Position numbers and translations under genes: made by a program
Notes under the pieces: generated by a model
What the model was told of the DNA's origin: nothing
Database searches by the model: none
Seen by the model: only the letters and a program-made list of their open reading frames with translations
Shown here: piece after piece, positions 17,645 through 26,266 of the stretch
Layout of the letters: the number at the start of each line of letters is the position of its first letter
Position numbering within the stretch: the stretch's first letter is position 1
Assembly: GCA_029553475.1 (NCBI GenBank)
Contig: JAKPKV010000048.1
Span: 62,001-126,000, forward strand
DNA from: Armatimonadota bacterium
GTDB lineage: Bacteria; Armatimonadota; Hebobacteria; CAIYQO01
Direction: 5' to 3'
DNA: 64,000 bases

Positions 17645-20083
17645 TCACAGCCCCCGCATCCGGCGATCGTCGAGGTAGTCGCGCCGCAGGTCGGCGAGGA
17701 GATAGGTGATATTCATCCACCGCGGCACCGCTTCGGCGTAGAGCAGGTCCACCTCTTCAGCGGTCATGTCCGGTGTCACCGTCGCCAGGTAGCCATCCAG
17801 CGTCGCCTGCAGTGGCTTCACCACCTCCGCGTAGAACTGCCGGTCGCCCAGCTCCGGGTCCTGCCAGATCTCCACCGCGCCGTTTTTCGGGCTCAGTTCG
17901 CGGCGATAGACGCCGGCGGCATGGGTGATGAGCCGGCGCTTGATGGCGCGCAGGTTCTCGGAGGTCAGGTTGGCGAAGACCAGCTTGCCGAAGCTGGAAC
18001 GATGATGCACCGACTCGCTGCCGCCCCAGGAATAGCCCCCCTGTTCCCAGTGAATCGCTTCGAAAGCCCAGCGCTCGCCGTTCCGCGGCAGCTTGTCGAA
18101 GAAGGCGTTCCAGGAGACGGACAGCAGCGTGGCCACCCCGTTGGGCAGCACGGCGTGCTCGATCCGCGCGGTGCCTTCCTGCTGGCGGGCGCGCCGGAAA
18201 TGGCGGTTGTTATACTGGGTGACGAAGTTATCGCTCAGCGTTCCCGGCGCCGAATCCACCAGGTAGCAGTGATACGGCTCGTTGACGCCGGCGGACAGAT
18301 AGATCTCGTACCCGCCCAGCGCCGCGAAGCCGTCGGCGATCTCCCGCGCCCGGGCCGTGGGGGCGAAGAAGAAGAGTTGCAGGCCATCCGCGTCGCAGGC
18401 GGCGACGAACTCGGTCGGCGTGAAATGCCCACGCTGCGCGGTGACCGTGCGCCCGGTGAGCGCGGAGTCGGTCTCCAGCAGGAACTGCAGGGTGTCCCCG
18501 TATTTCCGGTCCAACCGGCCATGCGCCTTCGCATCCTTGAAATAGTCCGACTGGAGGAAGCCGGTGATGTCCCGCGGGCCATTCGGCAGGAACGTGCAGG
18601 AGAGGGAACGGGGTTCCAGCGGCGCCCGCATCGTCTCATGGGCGCTATAGAGTGCCCGCGCCACCGCTTCGTCGCCGGTGGTCATCGCCGTTTTCGCCGC
18701 CTGAATTAGCGCCTCGGCACGCGCGCGCGGTTCGCTCCGCGCGCCGGCCCGCTCCATGAGCACCGCGTCCACGGTCTCGACGATGCCGTGTGCCTTGCCA
18801 TTGGCGTCAAGCACGGCCTGGATGAGTTGGTAGCGCAGCCGGTTGGGCGCCGTCAGCTCCTTCGCGAGGAGCCGGGCGATGACGTCCTTCGCGCGCGCGC
18901 GGTCGCGGCGCCGCAGGTGGGCGTTCAGCAGCAGATCGCCGTATTTCACGTACTCATCCGGCGTGATATGGGGGGTCCGCAGAATGCGCTCGGCCACCCA
19001 CCCCTGGTACTCCGGCGCGTTGGCGACGCCGTGCCGGGTATAGGCCCACCCAAGCAGGCGCGGATACAGCGCCCAGGCGCGCTCGTTTTCGGCGATCAGG
19101 GCGGGGATGCGCCGTTCGGCTTCCGCGTAGAACGCCGTCAGGTCCTTTCGCGCCACGTGAAGCTGCAGCAGGCGGTCCAGCGCGTCACACCGATCCTGAT
19201 AGCGCTGTTTCGGGTCCGCGAGTATCTCCACATACAGGCGTTGCGCTTCCGCCGGCCTGCCGGTGTCCAGGTAGCAATGTGCCAGACTGCTGGCGGGGCG
19301 CTGCCAGTCGCGTAGCGCCTGGCGGGCGTCGTCATGGCGGTGCTGCCCCACGAGAATGGCCAGGGTGCGCTCTTCGATGGGCGCTTTCAGCCCGCCCGGC
19401 AGTTTCTCCGACCAGAGCTGCCGGTAGCGCGCCAGCGCGTCATCGTAGGCCAGTTGGCGATACAGCGCGTCAGCCTGCTGCTTCTTCGCGGTGACCCGCT
19501 CGAGCTCGGAGAGATCGGACAGATTCGCGGCCCTGTCCAGCGTCCGGTTGGCGGCGGCGATGTCATGCATCTCCAACTGGCAGTTGGCCACCCCTTGATA
19601 GGCGGCGATCTTCTCCGGATTCGGGCAGTCGGGGAGGGCGATGATCTGCTGATACACCGCCGCCGCGCGCTCGATGCCCTCGGTGGTATACGAGGCGAAC
19701 GCCCCCTGAAAATTACTGTCGAACCACATTTTCGCCTTCGCGCTCAGCGCTGTACAGCGCTGTGCCGGCGTCAGGTCAGCCGCCGCCGCGCTCCGGTCAT
19801 ACGCCGCCGCGGCGGCGTCGAATTGACCCCGGACGGCGTAGCAGCGCGCCAGCTCCAGGTGCGCGCGCAGGCGCTGGTCCGCGGAGAGCCCGGGCAGCGT
19901 GAAGACGTCCTCATACGCCGCCGCCACGGCGGTGATCTCCGCCGTGTTATCGCGTCCAAGGGTTTGCGCGGCGCGCAGCGCCTGCGTGATGGCCTCGGCC
20001 TCATCCGTCGTCGGGGCGGGCTGCGCCAGCGCCAGGCCGGCAACGAGCAGCGCGAAGAGCGCGGTCATGCGTAGACGTGTCAT
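17645..20083 (-). CDS. Secreted TPR-repeat protein with unknown C-terminal domain
   Basis: An 812-residue protein with a signal peptide (MTALFALLVAGLALAQ). Residues about 40-560 are helix pairs typical of tetratricopeptide-type repeats (e.g. LRAHLELARCYAVRGQFDAA). The last 220 residues are different: a mixed domain rich in Trp, His and Gly (WEQGGYSWGGSESVHHRSS) that I do not recognise. Its ATG overlaps the stop of the DUF4091 gene by four bases, so it is the last gene of that operon. Role: perhaps a scaffold for periplasmic glycan processing; this is inference from context. Confidence 0.7.
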   Translation of the reverse strand: MTRLRMTALFALLVAGLALAQPAPTTDEAEAITQALRAAQTLGRDNTAEITAVAAAYEDVFTLPGLSADQRLRAHLELARCYAVRGQFDAAAAAYDRSAAAADLTPAQRCTALSAKAKMWFDSNFQGAFASYTTEGIERAAAVYQQIIALPDCPNPEKIAAYQGVANCQLEMHDIAAANRTLDRAANLSDLSELERVTAKKQQADALYRQLAYDDALARYRQLWSEKLPGGLKAPIEERTLAILVGQHRHDDARQALRDWQRPASSLAHCYLDTGRPAEAQRLYVEILADPKQRYQDRCDALDRLLQLHVARKDLTAFYAEAERRIPALIAENERAWALYPRLLGWAYTRHGVANAPEYQGWVAERILRTPHITPDEYVKYGDLLLNAHLRRRDRARAKDVIARLLAKELTAPNRLRYQLIQAVLDANGKAHGIVETVDAVLMERAGARSEPRARAEALIQAAKTAMTTGDEAVARALYSAHETMRAPLEPRSLSCTFLPNGPRDITGFLQSDYFKDAKAHGRLDRKYGDTLQFLLETDSALTGRTVTAQRGHFTPTEFVAACDADGLQLFFFAPTARAREIADGFAALGGYEIYLSAGVNEPYHCYLVDSAPGTLSDNFVTQYNNRHFRRARQQEGTARIEHAVLPNGVATLLSVSWNAFFDKLPRNGERWAFEAIHWEQGGYSWGGSESVHHRSSFGKLVFANLTSENLRAIKRRLITHAAGVYRRELSPKNGAVEIWQDPELGDRQFYAEVVKPLQATLDGYLATVTPDMTAEEVDLLYAEAVPRWMNITYLLADLRRDYLDDRRMRGL

Positions 20084-21936
20084 GGTGCCTGTCCTCCCTC
20101 GTCAGCCAGGCGCATCAGGCGCAGAATGCGGTCAATCATTTCGGCGCGCACGACGTCCAGGTCCATCTCGGCGCCGTTCAGCAGCGCCAGGTAGTGCAGC
20201 GCTTTTTTCCCTTCCAGCAGGCGCGCGGTCGTGCCGGAGACGATGGCGTCCCGCGCCAGCAGCTTGAGCCGGGTGGCGTAGCGCATGTCATCCACGCCTT
20301 CGCGGAACCCCTCCCACTGCAGGGTATCTACCAGGCCGCCGCGGTTGAGGTAGGCGACGACCATCGGCTTGTAGACCTCGCCATCCAGATCATTCCACGG
20401 CCCCAGCGCGAATGCGTAGTTGAAGACCATGCTCAGGTTGTTCAGGTAGCCCAGCAGGCCGTGCTGGCGGCGGATGAACTGCGGATTTTCCGCTCCCGTG
20501 TGCTGCGACGCGTAAAAGCCGACGTATTTGTCGCCCATCTCGTTCCAGGGGCGGATGCGTTCGACGGCGTCCGGCTCCCCGCCCATCGGGTGGATATCGT
20601 AGAGGTAGCCGCCTTTGTACAGGAGCGCCTCATGCCCGGCGCAGCCGATCTTGATGCCGTATTCGGCGTAGCAGGCGAGGGCGTCGCGGTGCGTCGCGAC
20701 GAACGCCGCCCCCTGCTCATCGCCGTAGCTGGTGAGCACGTCGGTATGGCCGACCAGGTGCGTGTAGTAGTCGGCGCAGCGTTTCGCGGCCTTTTTCGCG
20801 GCCATGCGCTCGTCGAAGGTGAGGCGCCCGCCGAAGTTTTTCCCGTACCAGGGCAGGAAGCTTTTGCCCATCATCACCGGCTTCGTCGGGAAGCCCAGCG
20901 CCTGCAGCAGCGCGAAATTCTCCTCGTCCTGATCCACGCAGGGGTGAAAGATGCCGTGGTTGCGCTGATTGATCAGGTATTGGCGATACCGCTCGCGGGC
21001 CAGCGCCTCGTCACCATACAGCGCCCGCATGCTGGAGAGCGTGGCGCCGCCCATGAAGGAGATCACCATCTCGCGGTCCAGATCGAAATAGGTGCGCGGC
21101 AGGGGCAGGGTGAAGGGCAGCACCCGCAGCGCGAGCGGGATTTCGGTGAGGGTCCGGCGCCTCTCCGCCACCGTCACCGTGCCGGTGTAGACGCCCGGCG
21201 GCTGATCGGCGGGCACGTGGGCGGTGAGGAAGAACTGCTTGAACTCCCCCGCGTGCAACGCGACCGGTTGCAGCGCCGCGGCGTCCGCGAAGGCCGCGCG
21301 GACGGGATCGAACGCCTTCGCCTCGATGCGCCGTGGGGCGGAAATCCAGACGAACCGCTCCCCCGCGCCGTCGCGCACCCGGGCGTAGTTGGCGACGGCG
21401 TCGGTATCCACCTTCACCATGTTTTCGTCGTGCAGCAGCAGCTCCGGCGTCAGCTTCAGCCCGGCATCGGCGAAGTAGCTGGTCCAGCCGTTGCCGTTCT
21501 GGAACCAGACCTTCACCACTTTCAGGTCCAGCTGATCGGCCGGGATGACGGCGCCGTTCGGCCCGCGCAGGGGGGAGGGGGTGAGCGCCACCGCGGGCCG
21601 GGCGTCAAAGGCGTAGAGCAGGAAGGAGGCGGGCTCGAACTCGTCGCGCGCGGCGACGATGCGCAAGGCGCCGTTGAGCCGCCCGTCCTCGGGATAGGTG
21701 TACGGCAGGCGCATGACGTCGCTCATCGCCGGCACGGCGAAGGCGACGATCGGCTGGGCAGGCAGGCCGGCGGCGCGCATGGCTGCCGTGACCCGAGCCC
21801 GGTTTTCAGGCGCTTGCGCGCGCGCCTGCGCGGCCTGTTCCGCGTAGAGAGGGTTCGCCGCGCGCGCGGTGGCCAGCAGGAGGCCGACCAGCGCGGCGCA
21901 CAACAGGCCGCGCAACGGGTATCCGCGATAGAGCAT
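20080..21936 (-). CDS. Secreted DUF4091-type glycoside hydrolase-like protein
   Basis: The start at 21936 has an AAAGGA ribosome binding site and begins directly with a signal peptide (MLYRGYPLRGLLCAALVG...TARA); it gives 618 residues. Residues about 70-265 form a beta-sandwich with the phrase QPPGVYTGTVTV found before DUF4091 catalytic-like barrels. Residues about 280-600 look like the TIM-barrel part (NHGIFHPCVDQDEENF, GYLNNLSMVFNYAFALGPWND), ending in the DUF4091 helical tail (WEGFREGVDDMRYATRL). Members are predicted glycosidases of unknown specificity. It overlaps the downstream TPR gene by four bases. Confidence 0.78.
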   Translation of the reverse strand: MLYRGYPLRGLLCAALVGLLLATARAANPLYAEQAAQARAQAPENRARVTAAMRAAGLPAQPIVAFAVPAMSDVMRLPYTYPEDGRLNGALRIVAARDEFEPASFLLYAFDARPAVALTPSPLRGPNGAVIPADQLDLKVVKVWFQNGNGWTSYFADAGLKLTPELLLHDENMVKVDTDAVANYARVRDGAGERFVWISAPRRIEAKAFDPVRAAFADAAALQPVALHAGEFKQFFLTAHVPADQPPGVYTGTVTVAERRRTLTEIPLALRVLPFTLPLPRTYFDLDREMVISFMGGATLSSMRALYGDEALARERYRQYLINQRNHGIFHPCVDQDEENFALLQALGFPTKPVMMGKSFLPWYGKNFGGRLTFDERMAAKKAAKRCADYYTHLVGHTDVLTSYGDEQGAAFVATHRDALACYAEYGIKIGCAGHEALLYKGGYLYDIHPMGGEPDAVERIRPWNEMGDKYVGFYASQHTGAENPQFIRRQHGLLGYLNNLSMVFNYAFALGPWNDLDGEVYKPMVVAYLNRGGLVDTLQWEGFREGVDDMRYATRLKLLARDAIVSGTTARLLEGKKALHYLALLNGAEMDLDVVRAEMIDRILRLMRLADEGGQAP

Positions 21937-22106
21937 AGGTAGTCCTTTCATCGTGACCGTCGTCCGCGGCCCGGTAGCTGCGGAGCACAACTCCGCGGCC
22001 CCCTTCCATCTCGGACAGTCAGGCATCGTCGTACCGCGCATGGGACAGCGCGAGTGCGGGAAGGGTACGCCGCGATGCGCGGCGTGCTCGACGTGCGGCG
22101 GTGCTG

Positions 22107-23318
22107 TCACGGGATCGCGTATTTCGCTTTCAGATACTGATCGAGCTGCGCCAGGTCGGTGGAGTCCAGCGTGCGGTTGTAGAGGATGATCTCGCCCAGG
22201 TCGCCGACGAATTTGTTCCCGGGTCCCGGGTAGTAGCAGCCGGTGCCGTTGACGCCGGTGTTGACCCGATACCCTTTGGCGGTGGCGTCGGCGGCCGGGG
22301 TCTCGACCTGGTCCACGTACAGCGCCATCCCCGCGGTGCGCGACCAGGAGGCGATGTAGTAATGGATGCGGTTGGCGGTGATGGGCGCGGAGGATGCCCA
22401 GGCGTTGATGGCGGTGTCGGTGTCGGCCTTGATGCCGCCGATGCGCACCGCGCCGCCTTCCACCCGCACCTCAAAGGAAGCGAGGCCGGAGAACAATGTC
22501 TGCGGGGTGGTCGGGGTGACGGTGGTCGGGCGGAACACGCCCACCAGCGTCTGGTTGGTATTCGGCCAGAACAGGTTGCCGTAGTCGGTGAAGCACTTCG
22601 TCCCGTCGCAGCGCGCGGCGTCATACCCGTTCAGCGCGTTGCTGGCCAGCGCGGGGATGCCGGCGATCTGCCCGCCGGTGCTCACGTTGTTTCGGCCGGT
22701 GTTGTTCACATACGGGCCCCAGTCGGGAGTGTTATTGATGCGCGTATTGTATCTGTATCCCGGCACCAGCCACCAGTAAAGGCCATGGCGCACCAGCAGG
22801 GGCAGCGGGGAGAGCTCGTCGGCGGTGAGGGCGACATGGCCGTCCACGAACGTATAGATGAGTTTCCCGTCATGCCGCCAGTCCCAATCTTTCGGCGTTT
22901 GGATCGTGTTCGGCAGGGCATTGGTGGTCTGGGTGTCGCCGTCGCCGATGATATACGTCTCGGTCGGCGCGGTGATGTCGCCCAGCGCCATGCCGCCCAG
23001 CGCGGCGACGAAGACGTAGCCGTTGCGCAGCGTCTTGCGCGCCGAGGGGCAGACCAGCGCGCCGCTGTCCAGATTGAGGTTCAGCCAGACCGTCTCCTTC
23101 GTCGGCAGCGTTTCGTCGTGATCCTGGGCATACATCAGAATGGACAGGGCGATCTGGCGCTGGTGGTTCATGCAGGTGGTCTGCCGGGCCTTTTCCTGCG
23201 CCCGGGCGAAGACCGGGAAGAGGATGGCCGCCAGGATCGCGATGATCGCGATCACCACCAGGAGCTCGATCAGCGTGAATCCGCGGCGTCGCCGGGGGGC
23301 GAAGACGTACTGCGTCAT
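22107..23318 (-). CDS. Pseudopilin fused to a LamG-like domain (1)
   Basis: A 403-residue protein. Residues 13 onward carry the type IV prepilin signal [15 protein letters not shown] with cleavage after Gly13 and Glu at +5, followed by [26 protein letters not shown]. Residues about 130-155 hold the [19 protein letters not shown] (H-x-D-G type) segment of DUF1559-like pseudopilins. From residue 165 to the end is a LamG/concanavalin-like domain ending [13 protein letters not shown] and LKAKYAIP. It would be processed by a prepilin peptidase and incorporated in a type II secretion or pilus-like fibre with a sugar-binding head. A TGTATACA operator lies 110 bases upstream; the DUF4091 and TPR genes follow. 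Confidence 0.88.
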   Translation of the reverse strand: MTQYVFAPRRRRGFTLIELLVVIAIIAILAAILFPVFARAQEKARQTTCMNHQRQIALSILMYAQDHDETLPTKETVWLNLNLDSGALVCPSARKTLRNGYVFVAALGGMALGDITAPTETYIIGDGDTQTTNALPNTIQTPKDWDWRHDGKLIYTFVDGHVALTADELSPLPLLVRHGLYWWLVPGYRYNTRINNTPDWGPYVNNTGRNNVSTGGQIAGIPALASNALNGYDAARCDGTKCFTDYGNLFWPNTNQTLVGVFRPTTVTPTTPQTLFSGLASFEVRVEGGAVRIGGIKADTDTAINAWASSAPITANRIHYYIASWSRTAGMALYVDQVETPAADATAKGYRVNTGVNGTGCYYPGPGNKFVGDLGEIILYNRTLDSTDLAQLDQYLKAKYAIP

Positions 23319-23424
23319 GATACACTTCTCCTTTCAGGCGCGGCGAACGTGTCATGGATCAGGCGCGCGGGCACGGCGTCTGTCGCTCGCCCGCGCGGAG
23401 CGCGGCCGCCGTCTCCGGCCATCA

Positions 23425-23438
23425 TTGTGTATACAGAA
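23425..23438 (-). promoter_or_regulatory. TGTATACA operator 1 (upstream of pseudopilin 1)
   Basis: The exact palindrome TGTATACA lies at 23428-23435, about 110 bases before the start of the pseudopilin gene. On the minus strand a weak -10 (CACAAT) overlaps it; no good -35 is seen. It matches six other sites in this locus. The rest of the 286-base gap between the two pseudopilin genes holds a GGTATATACC palindrome near 23538 but no other clear signal. Confidence 0.6.
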
Positions 23439-23604
23439 AAAGCGTCCGCCAGGGGCATATCGCCTCGAATGTCATGCGATGCGTATATATCAAGAGTCGT
23501 TAGCGCATGTGCCCATGCGTATGACGTGCCGTTCCGGGTATATACCGCAGCCGGTTGTCAGGTGGAGGCTGGGGCGCCGCGGGCCTGCGCGGCGTCCCGG
23601 CGGC

Positions 23605-24768
23605 TTATGCCGGAATGCCGTATTTCGCCGTCAGATACGTGTGCAGCAGCTCGAGCTCGTTCCGCTTCAGCAGTCGTTTGAACAGGATCAGCTCGGCGAT
23701 GTCGCCGTTAAAGCGGCTGCCGCCGTCACCGCCGATATAGACGGTGATGTAGTTGTTAAAGCCGAGGATATTCGGGTCGGTGACCGCGGGTTCGACGTTG
23801 TCAAGGCGGAGCGACACGCCCTCGCCGCGCGACCAGGTCGCGATGCAGTAGTGGCACTCATTGATGGTCACGGGGATGCCGGTTGACCAGGAATAGGTGG
23901 CATCGGCGTCGGTGGGGCGGCCGCCCACTTCCAGATTGCCGGCGTTCAGGCGGATGGCGTTCCCCGGCCCGGTGTTGATGAGCCATCCGGCGGTGACGAC
24001 TTTCGGGCGGAAGGCTATCACCAGCGTGCGGTCGGCATCCGGCCAGAACAGGTTGCCGTAGTCGTACATGTTGGCGTTCCCCGGCATGCTGATGCACGGG
24101 AAACCGTTCATGGTCTCGGCGGAGAGCGTCCTCACCCAGTCGGTGCTCACGGTGGCTTTGCCGGTGTTGTGCTGGTAGGCGTACCACTTGTCGGCGTTAT
24201 TCGGCCGGTAGTGCTTATCGGCGCGCAGCCACCAGTACAGGTCGTGCGTCACCAAGAGCGGAAACGGCTCCAGCTGATCTCCCGTCACGGCGACATGCCC
24301 ATCCAGGTAGGCGACCACCAGCTTATTGGAGTGCCGGTAGTCCCAGTCCTGCACGCCGGCGAGCGTGTTCACCGGACCGGAGGATTTCTTGACCCCATCG
24401 CCGATCACGTGCACTTTGGTGGGGGCGCTGATTTCCCCCATCTTCATGCCGCCCAGCGCCGCGACGTACACGTAGCCGGTGCGCGCGGTCTTCGACGGGC
24501 AGGCGAGCAGCTTCGGCGTGAGGTTCAGGTCTTGCCAGACCGTGTCGGCGCTCGGCAGCGTCTCGCCGTGGTCCTGCGCCCACATGACGATGCTCAGGGC
24601 AATCTGGCGCTGATTGCTCATGCAGGTGTTGTGCCGCGCTTTTTCGCGGGCGCGGGCGAAGACCGGGAAGAGGATGGCGGCGAGGATGGCGATAATGGCG
24701 ATCACCACGAGCAGCTCGATCAGCGTAAAGCCGGGATGTGGACGCCGCGGGGGTACCTGATGCATCAT
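23605..24768 (-). CDS. Pseudopilin fused to a LamG-like domain (2)
   Basis: The ATG at 24768 follows AAAGGAG and gives 387 residues (MMHQVPP...). The prepilin signal [15 protein letters not shown] starts at residue 13, then [26 protein letters not shown]. The central [19 protein letters not shown] segment and the C-terminal LamG-like domain ([37 protein letters not shown]) parallel the neighbouring pseudopilin; the two are paralogues. A promoter overlapped by a TGTATACA operator lies about 100 bases upstream. Export and assembly need a prepilin peptidase and ATPase not present in this window. Confidence 0.88.
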   Translation of the reverse strand: MMHQVPPRRPHPGFTLIELLVVIAIIAILAAILFPVFARAREKARHNTCMSNQRQIALSIVMWAQDHGETLPSADTVWQDLNLTPKLLACPSKTARTGYVYVAALGGMKMGEISAPTKVHVIGDGVKKSSGPVNTLAGVQDWDYRHSNKLVVAYLDGHVAVTGDQLEPFPLLVTHDLYWWLRADKHYRPNNADKWYAYQHNTGKATVSTDWVRTLSAETMNGFPCISMPGNANMYDYGNLFWPDADRTLVIAFRPKVVTAGWLINTGPGNAIRLNAGNLEVGGRPTDADATYSWSTGIPVTINECHYCIATWSRGEGVSLRLDNVEPAVTDPNILGFNNYITVYIGGDGGSRFNGDIAELILFKRLLKRNELELLHTYLTAKYGIPA

Positions 24769-24867
24769 GTCGTCTCCTTTCATGCCTAGGATACCTGCCG
24801 CGGTGCCGGGGAACGCGCGATCCCTTCCCTGTCGCGTCCGTCCGCCGGCAACGCGAAGCATTATCAC

Positions 24868-24896
24868 ATTATGTATACACTATGGCGAGCTGTCAA
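24868..24896 (-). promoter_or_regulatory. Promoter with overlapping TGTATACA operator 2
   Basis: On the minus strand: TTGACA at 24896-24891, a 17-base spacer, CATAAT at 24873-24868. The palindrome TGTATACA at 24872-24879 overlaps the -10 box, as expected for a repressor site. It drives the second pseudopilin-LamG gene. Confidence 0.75.
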
Positions 24897-25005
24897 TAGG
24901 TGGCGCGGAAAAAAGTGCGGACGCGGCCGTAAGCGGCGACGCCGCGCGGCGAGCAACGCCGGCGGCAGAGGGAATGTCGGAAAATGGCGATGGTGTAATA
25001 CAGCT

Positions 25006-26148
25006 TTATCCGCCGCCGGACGCCGCCGCGTCGCCAAGGGCGCGCAGCACGCCCTCGGCCAGGCGACCGCCGATGTCGCGATACCGGGCCGGCGTCAGCA
25101 CCGTGCCGCGAATCTCCGCGTAGGGCGTCTCGAACGTGAGGGCGGGGATGCCCAGCCGGTGCGCGCAGAAATCGGTGATGGTGGGCGTGTCCCACCGCGA
25201 GGGATAGGTGGCGAAACGGCTGACCGGCTCCGCGACGTACTCCTCGGTCAGCGCCGCGCTGAAGGACTGTCCCCACTCGAGGGTGCGCCGCATCAGCAGG
25301 GCGTCCGCGGATACTGCCGGGAGAAAGGCGTAGACGCCGGCGGTCTCGTCGCCGCCGGGGGCGTGAAAGTCCAGGCAGAGCAGCGGGCGGCAGCGTTCGC
25401 GCCAGCGATGCAGGTCGTGCTGGATGGCGAGGATTTCGTGGCGCATGGGCGCCGCCCCCCAGGCGCGGTTCAGGTCATAGGGATAATTGTCCTTGCCGTA
25501 ATCCCCCTGGATGACGCCGTCGAGATTGGCCAGCGGCACCGACCAGACGAGCGGGGCGCGGTCGCCCGCCTCAGCCATCCGCCGCAGGAAGCCGTCCAGC
25601 ACCCAGGAGCCGGGGGTTTCGCCGGAATGCTGGCGGGCGAGGGTATAGACGCCGGGGCGCGCGTCGCCGGGGGCGCCGTAGGCGTTGCAAAGGCGCGTCA
25701 GCGGCCGTCCGGCCTGGCTCACGCCGATGACGTCGGCCCGCCAGCCCTCGCGCGCCAGTGCCGCCACTTCCTCCGGCCCGTACGGGTAACAGAAGGCGAT
25801 CTCCACCGGTTCGCCGGCGAGCTCCAGCGTCCAGAGGCCGGTCCACTGCCCGTCCGGCTCATCGCGCCGCCGGCCGGGCGGCAGGCGCTCCCACGCGCCC
25901 GCGCCGGCGCGCATCACCGGGCGCACGGTCTCGGGCGCCGGCCCGCCGAGCAGGTTCCCCATGTGGCGCAGCTCCCAGCGCAGCGGGCCGGCATAGCCCT
26001 CGCTCTCAATGCGGAAGCAGAACCAGAGCGCTTCCGGTCCGCCGTGGGGGTCGGCGGTCAGCGCGACCACCGGCATCGCCGCGTCCCGCGTCACGGTGAT
26101 GGCGCAGGCGTTGCCGGAGGGGATCTCCGTGGAAATATGGATCGGCAT
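25006..26148 (-). CDS. M14-family zinc carboxypeptidase
   Basis: A 380-residue protein with an AAAGGAA ribosome binding site. Residues 1-130 are a beta-sandwich like that before the catalytic domain of cytosolic carboxypeptidases. The M14 active site follows: ARQHSGETPGSW (zinc ligands His174 and Glu177), NLDGVIQGDYG..DLNRAW (substrate-binding Asn-Arg), FHAPGGDE (third zinc ligand His262) and TFETPYAE (Glu340, catalytic base candidate). No signal peptide, so cytoplasmic. It points away from the 1706-residue gene, with TGTATACA operator 3 between them. Substrate could be a peptide or an amide-linked glycoconjugate. Confidence 0.87.
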   Translation of the reverse strand: MPIHISTEIPSGNACAITVTRDAAMPVVALTADPHGGPEALWFCFRIESEGYAGPLRWELRHMGNLLGGPAPETVRPVMRAGAGAWERLPPGRRRDEPDGQWTGLWTLELAGEPVEIAFCYPYGPEEVAALAREGWRADVIGVSQAGRPLTRLCNAYGAPGDARPGVYTLARQHSGETPGSWVLDGFLRRMAEAGDRAPLVWSVPLANLDGVIQGDYGKDNYPYDLNRAWGAAPMRHEILAIQHDLHRWRERCRPLLCLDFHAPGGDETAGVYAFLPAVSADALLMRRTLEWGQSFSAALTEEYVAEPVSRFATYPSRWDTPTITDFCAHRLGIPALTFETPYAEIRGTVLTPARYRDIGGRLAEGVLRALGDAAASGGG

Positions 26149-26197
26149 ACGGTAGTGTTCCTTTTATCAGCGGAAATTCCTGCCGACGCTCCCCGGC

Positions 26198-26229
26198 TTG
26201 ACAACGGCAGCTTTATTATGTATACATGA
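26198..26229 (+). promoter_or_regulatory. Promoter with TGTATACA operator 3 over the -10 box
   Basis: TTGACA at 26198-26203, a 17-base spacer, and TATACA at 26221-26226. The palindrome TGTATACA (26219-26226) contains the -10 box, so regulator binding would block RNA polymerase. The site lies between the divergent M14 gene and the 1706-residue gene and could act on both. Confidence 0.82.
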
Positions 26230-26266
26230 ATAAGGGTCGGCACAACGGGCGCGGAGGGAAGCTGGC

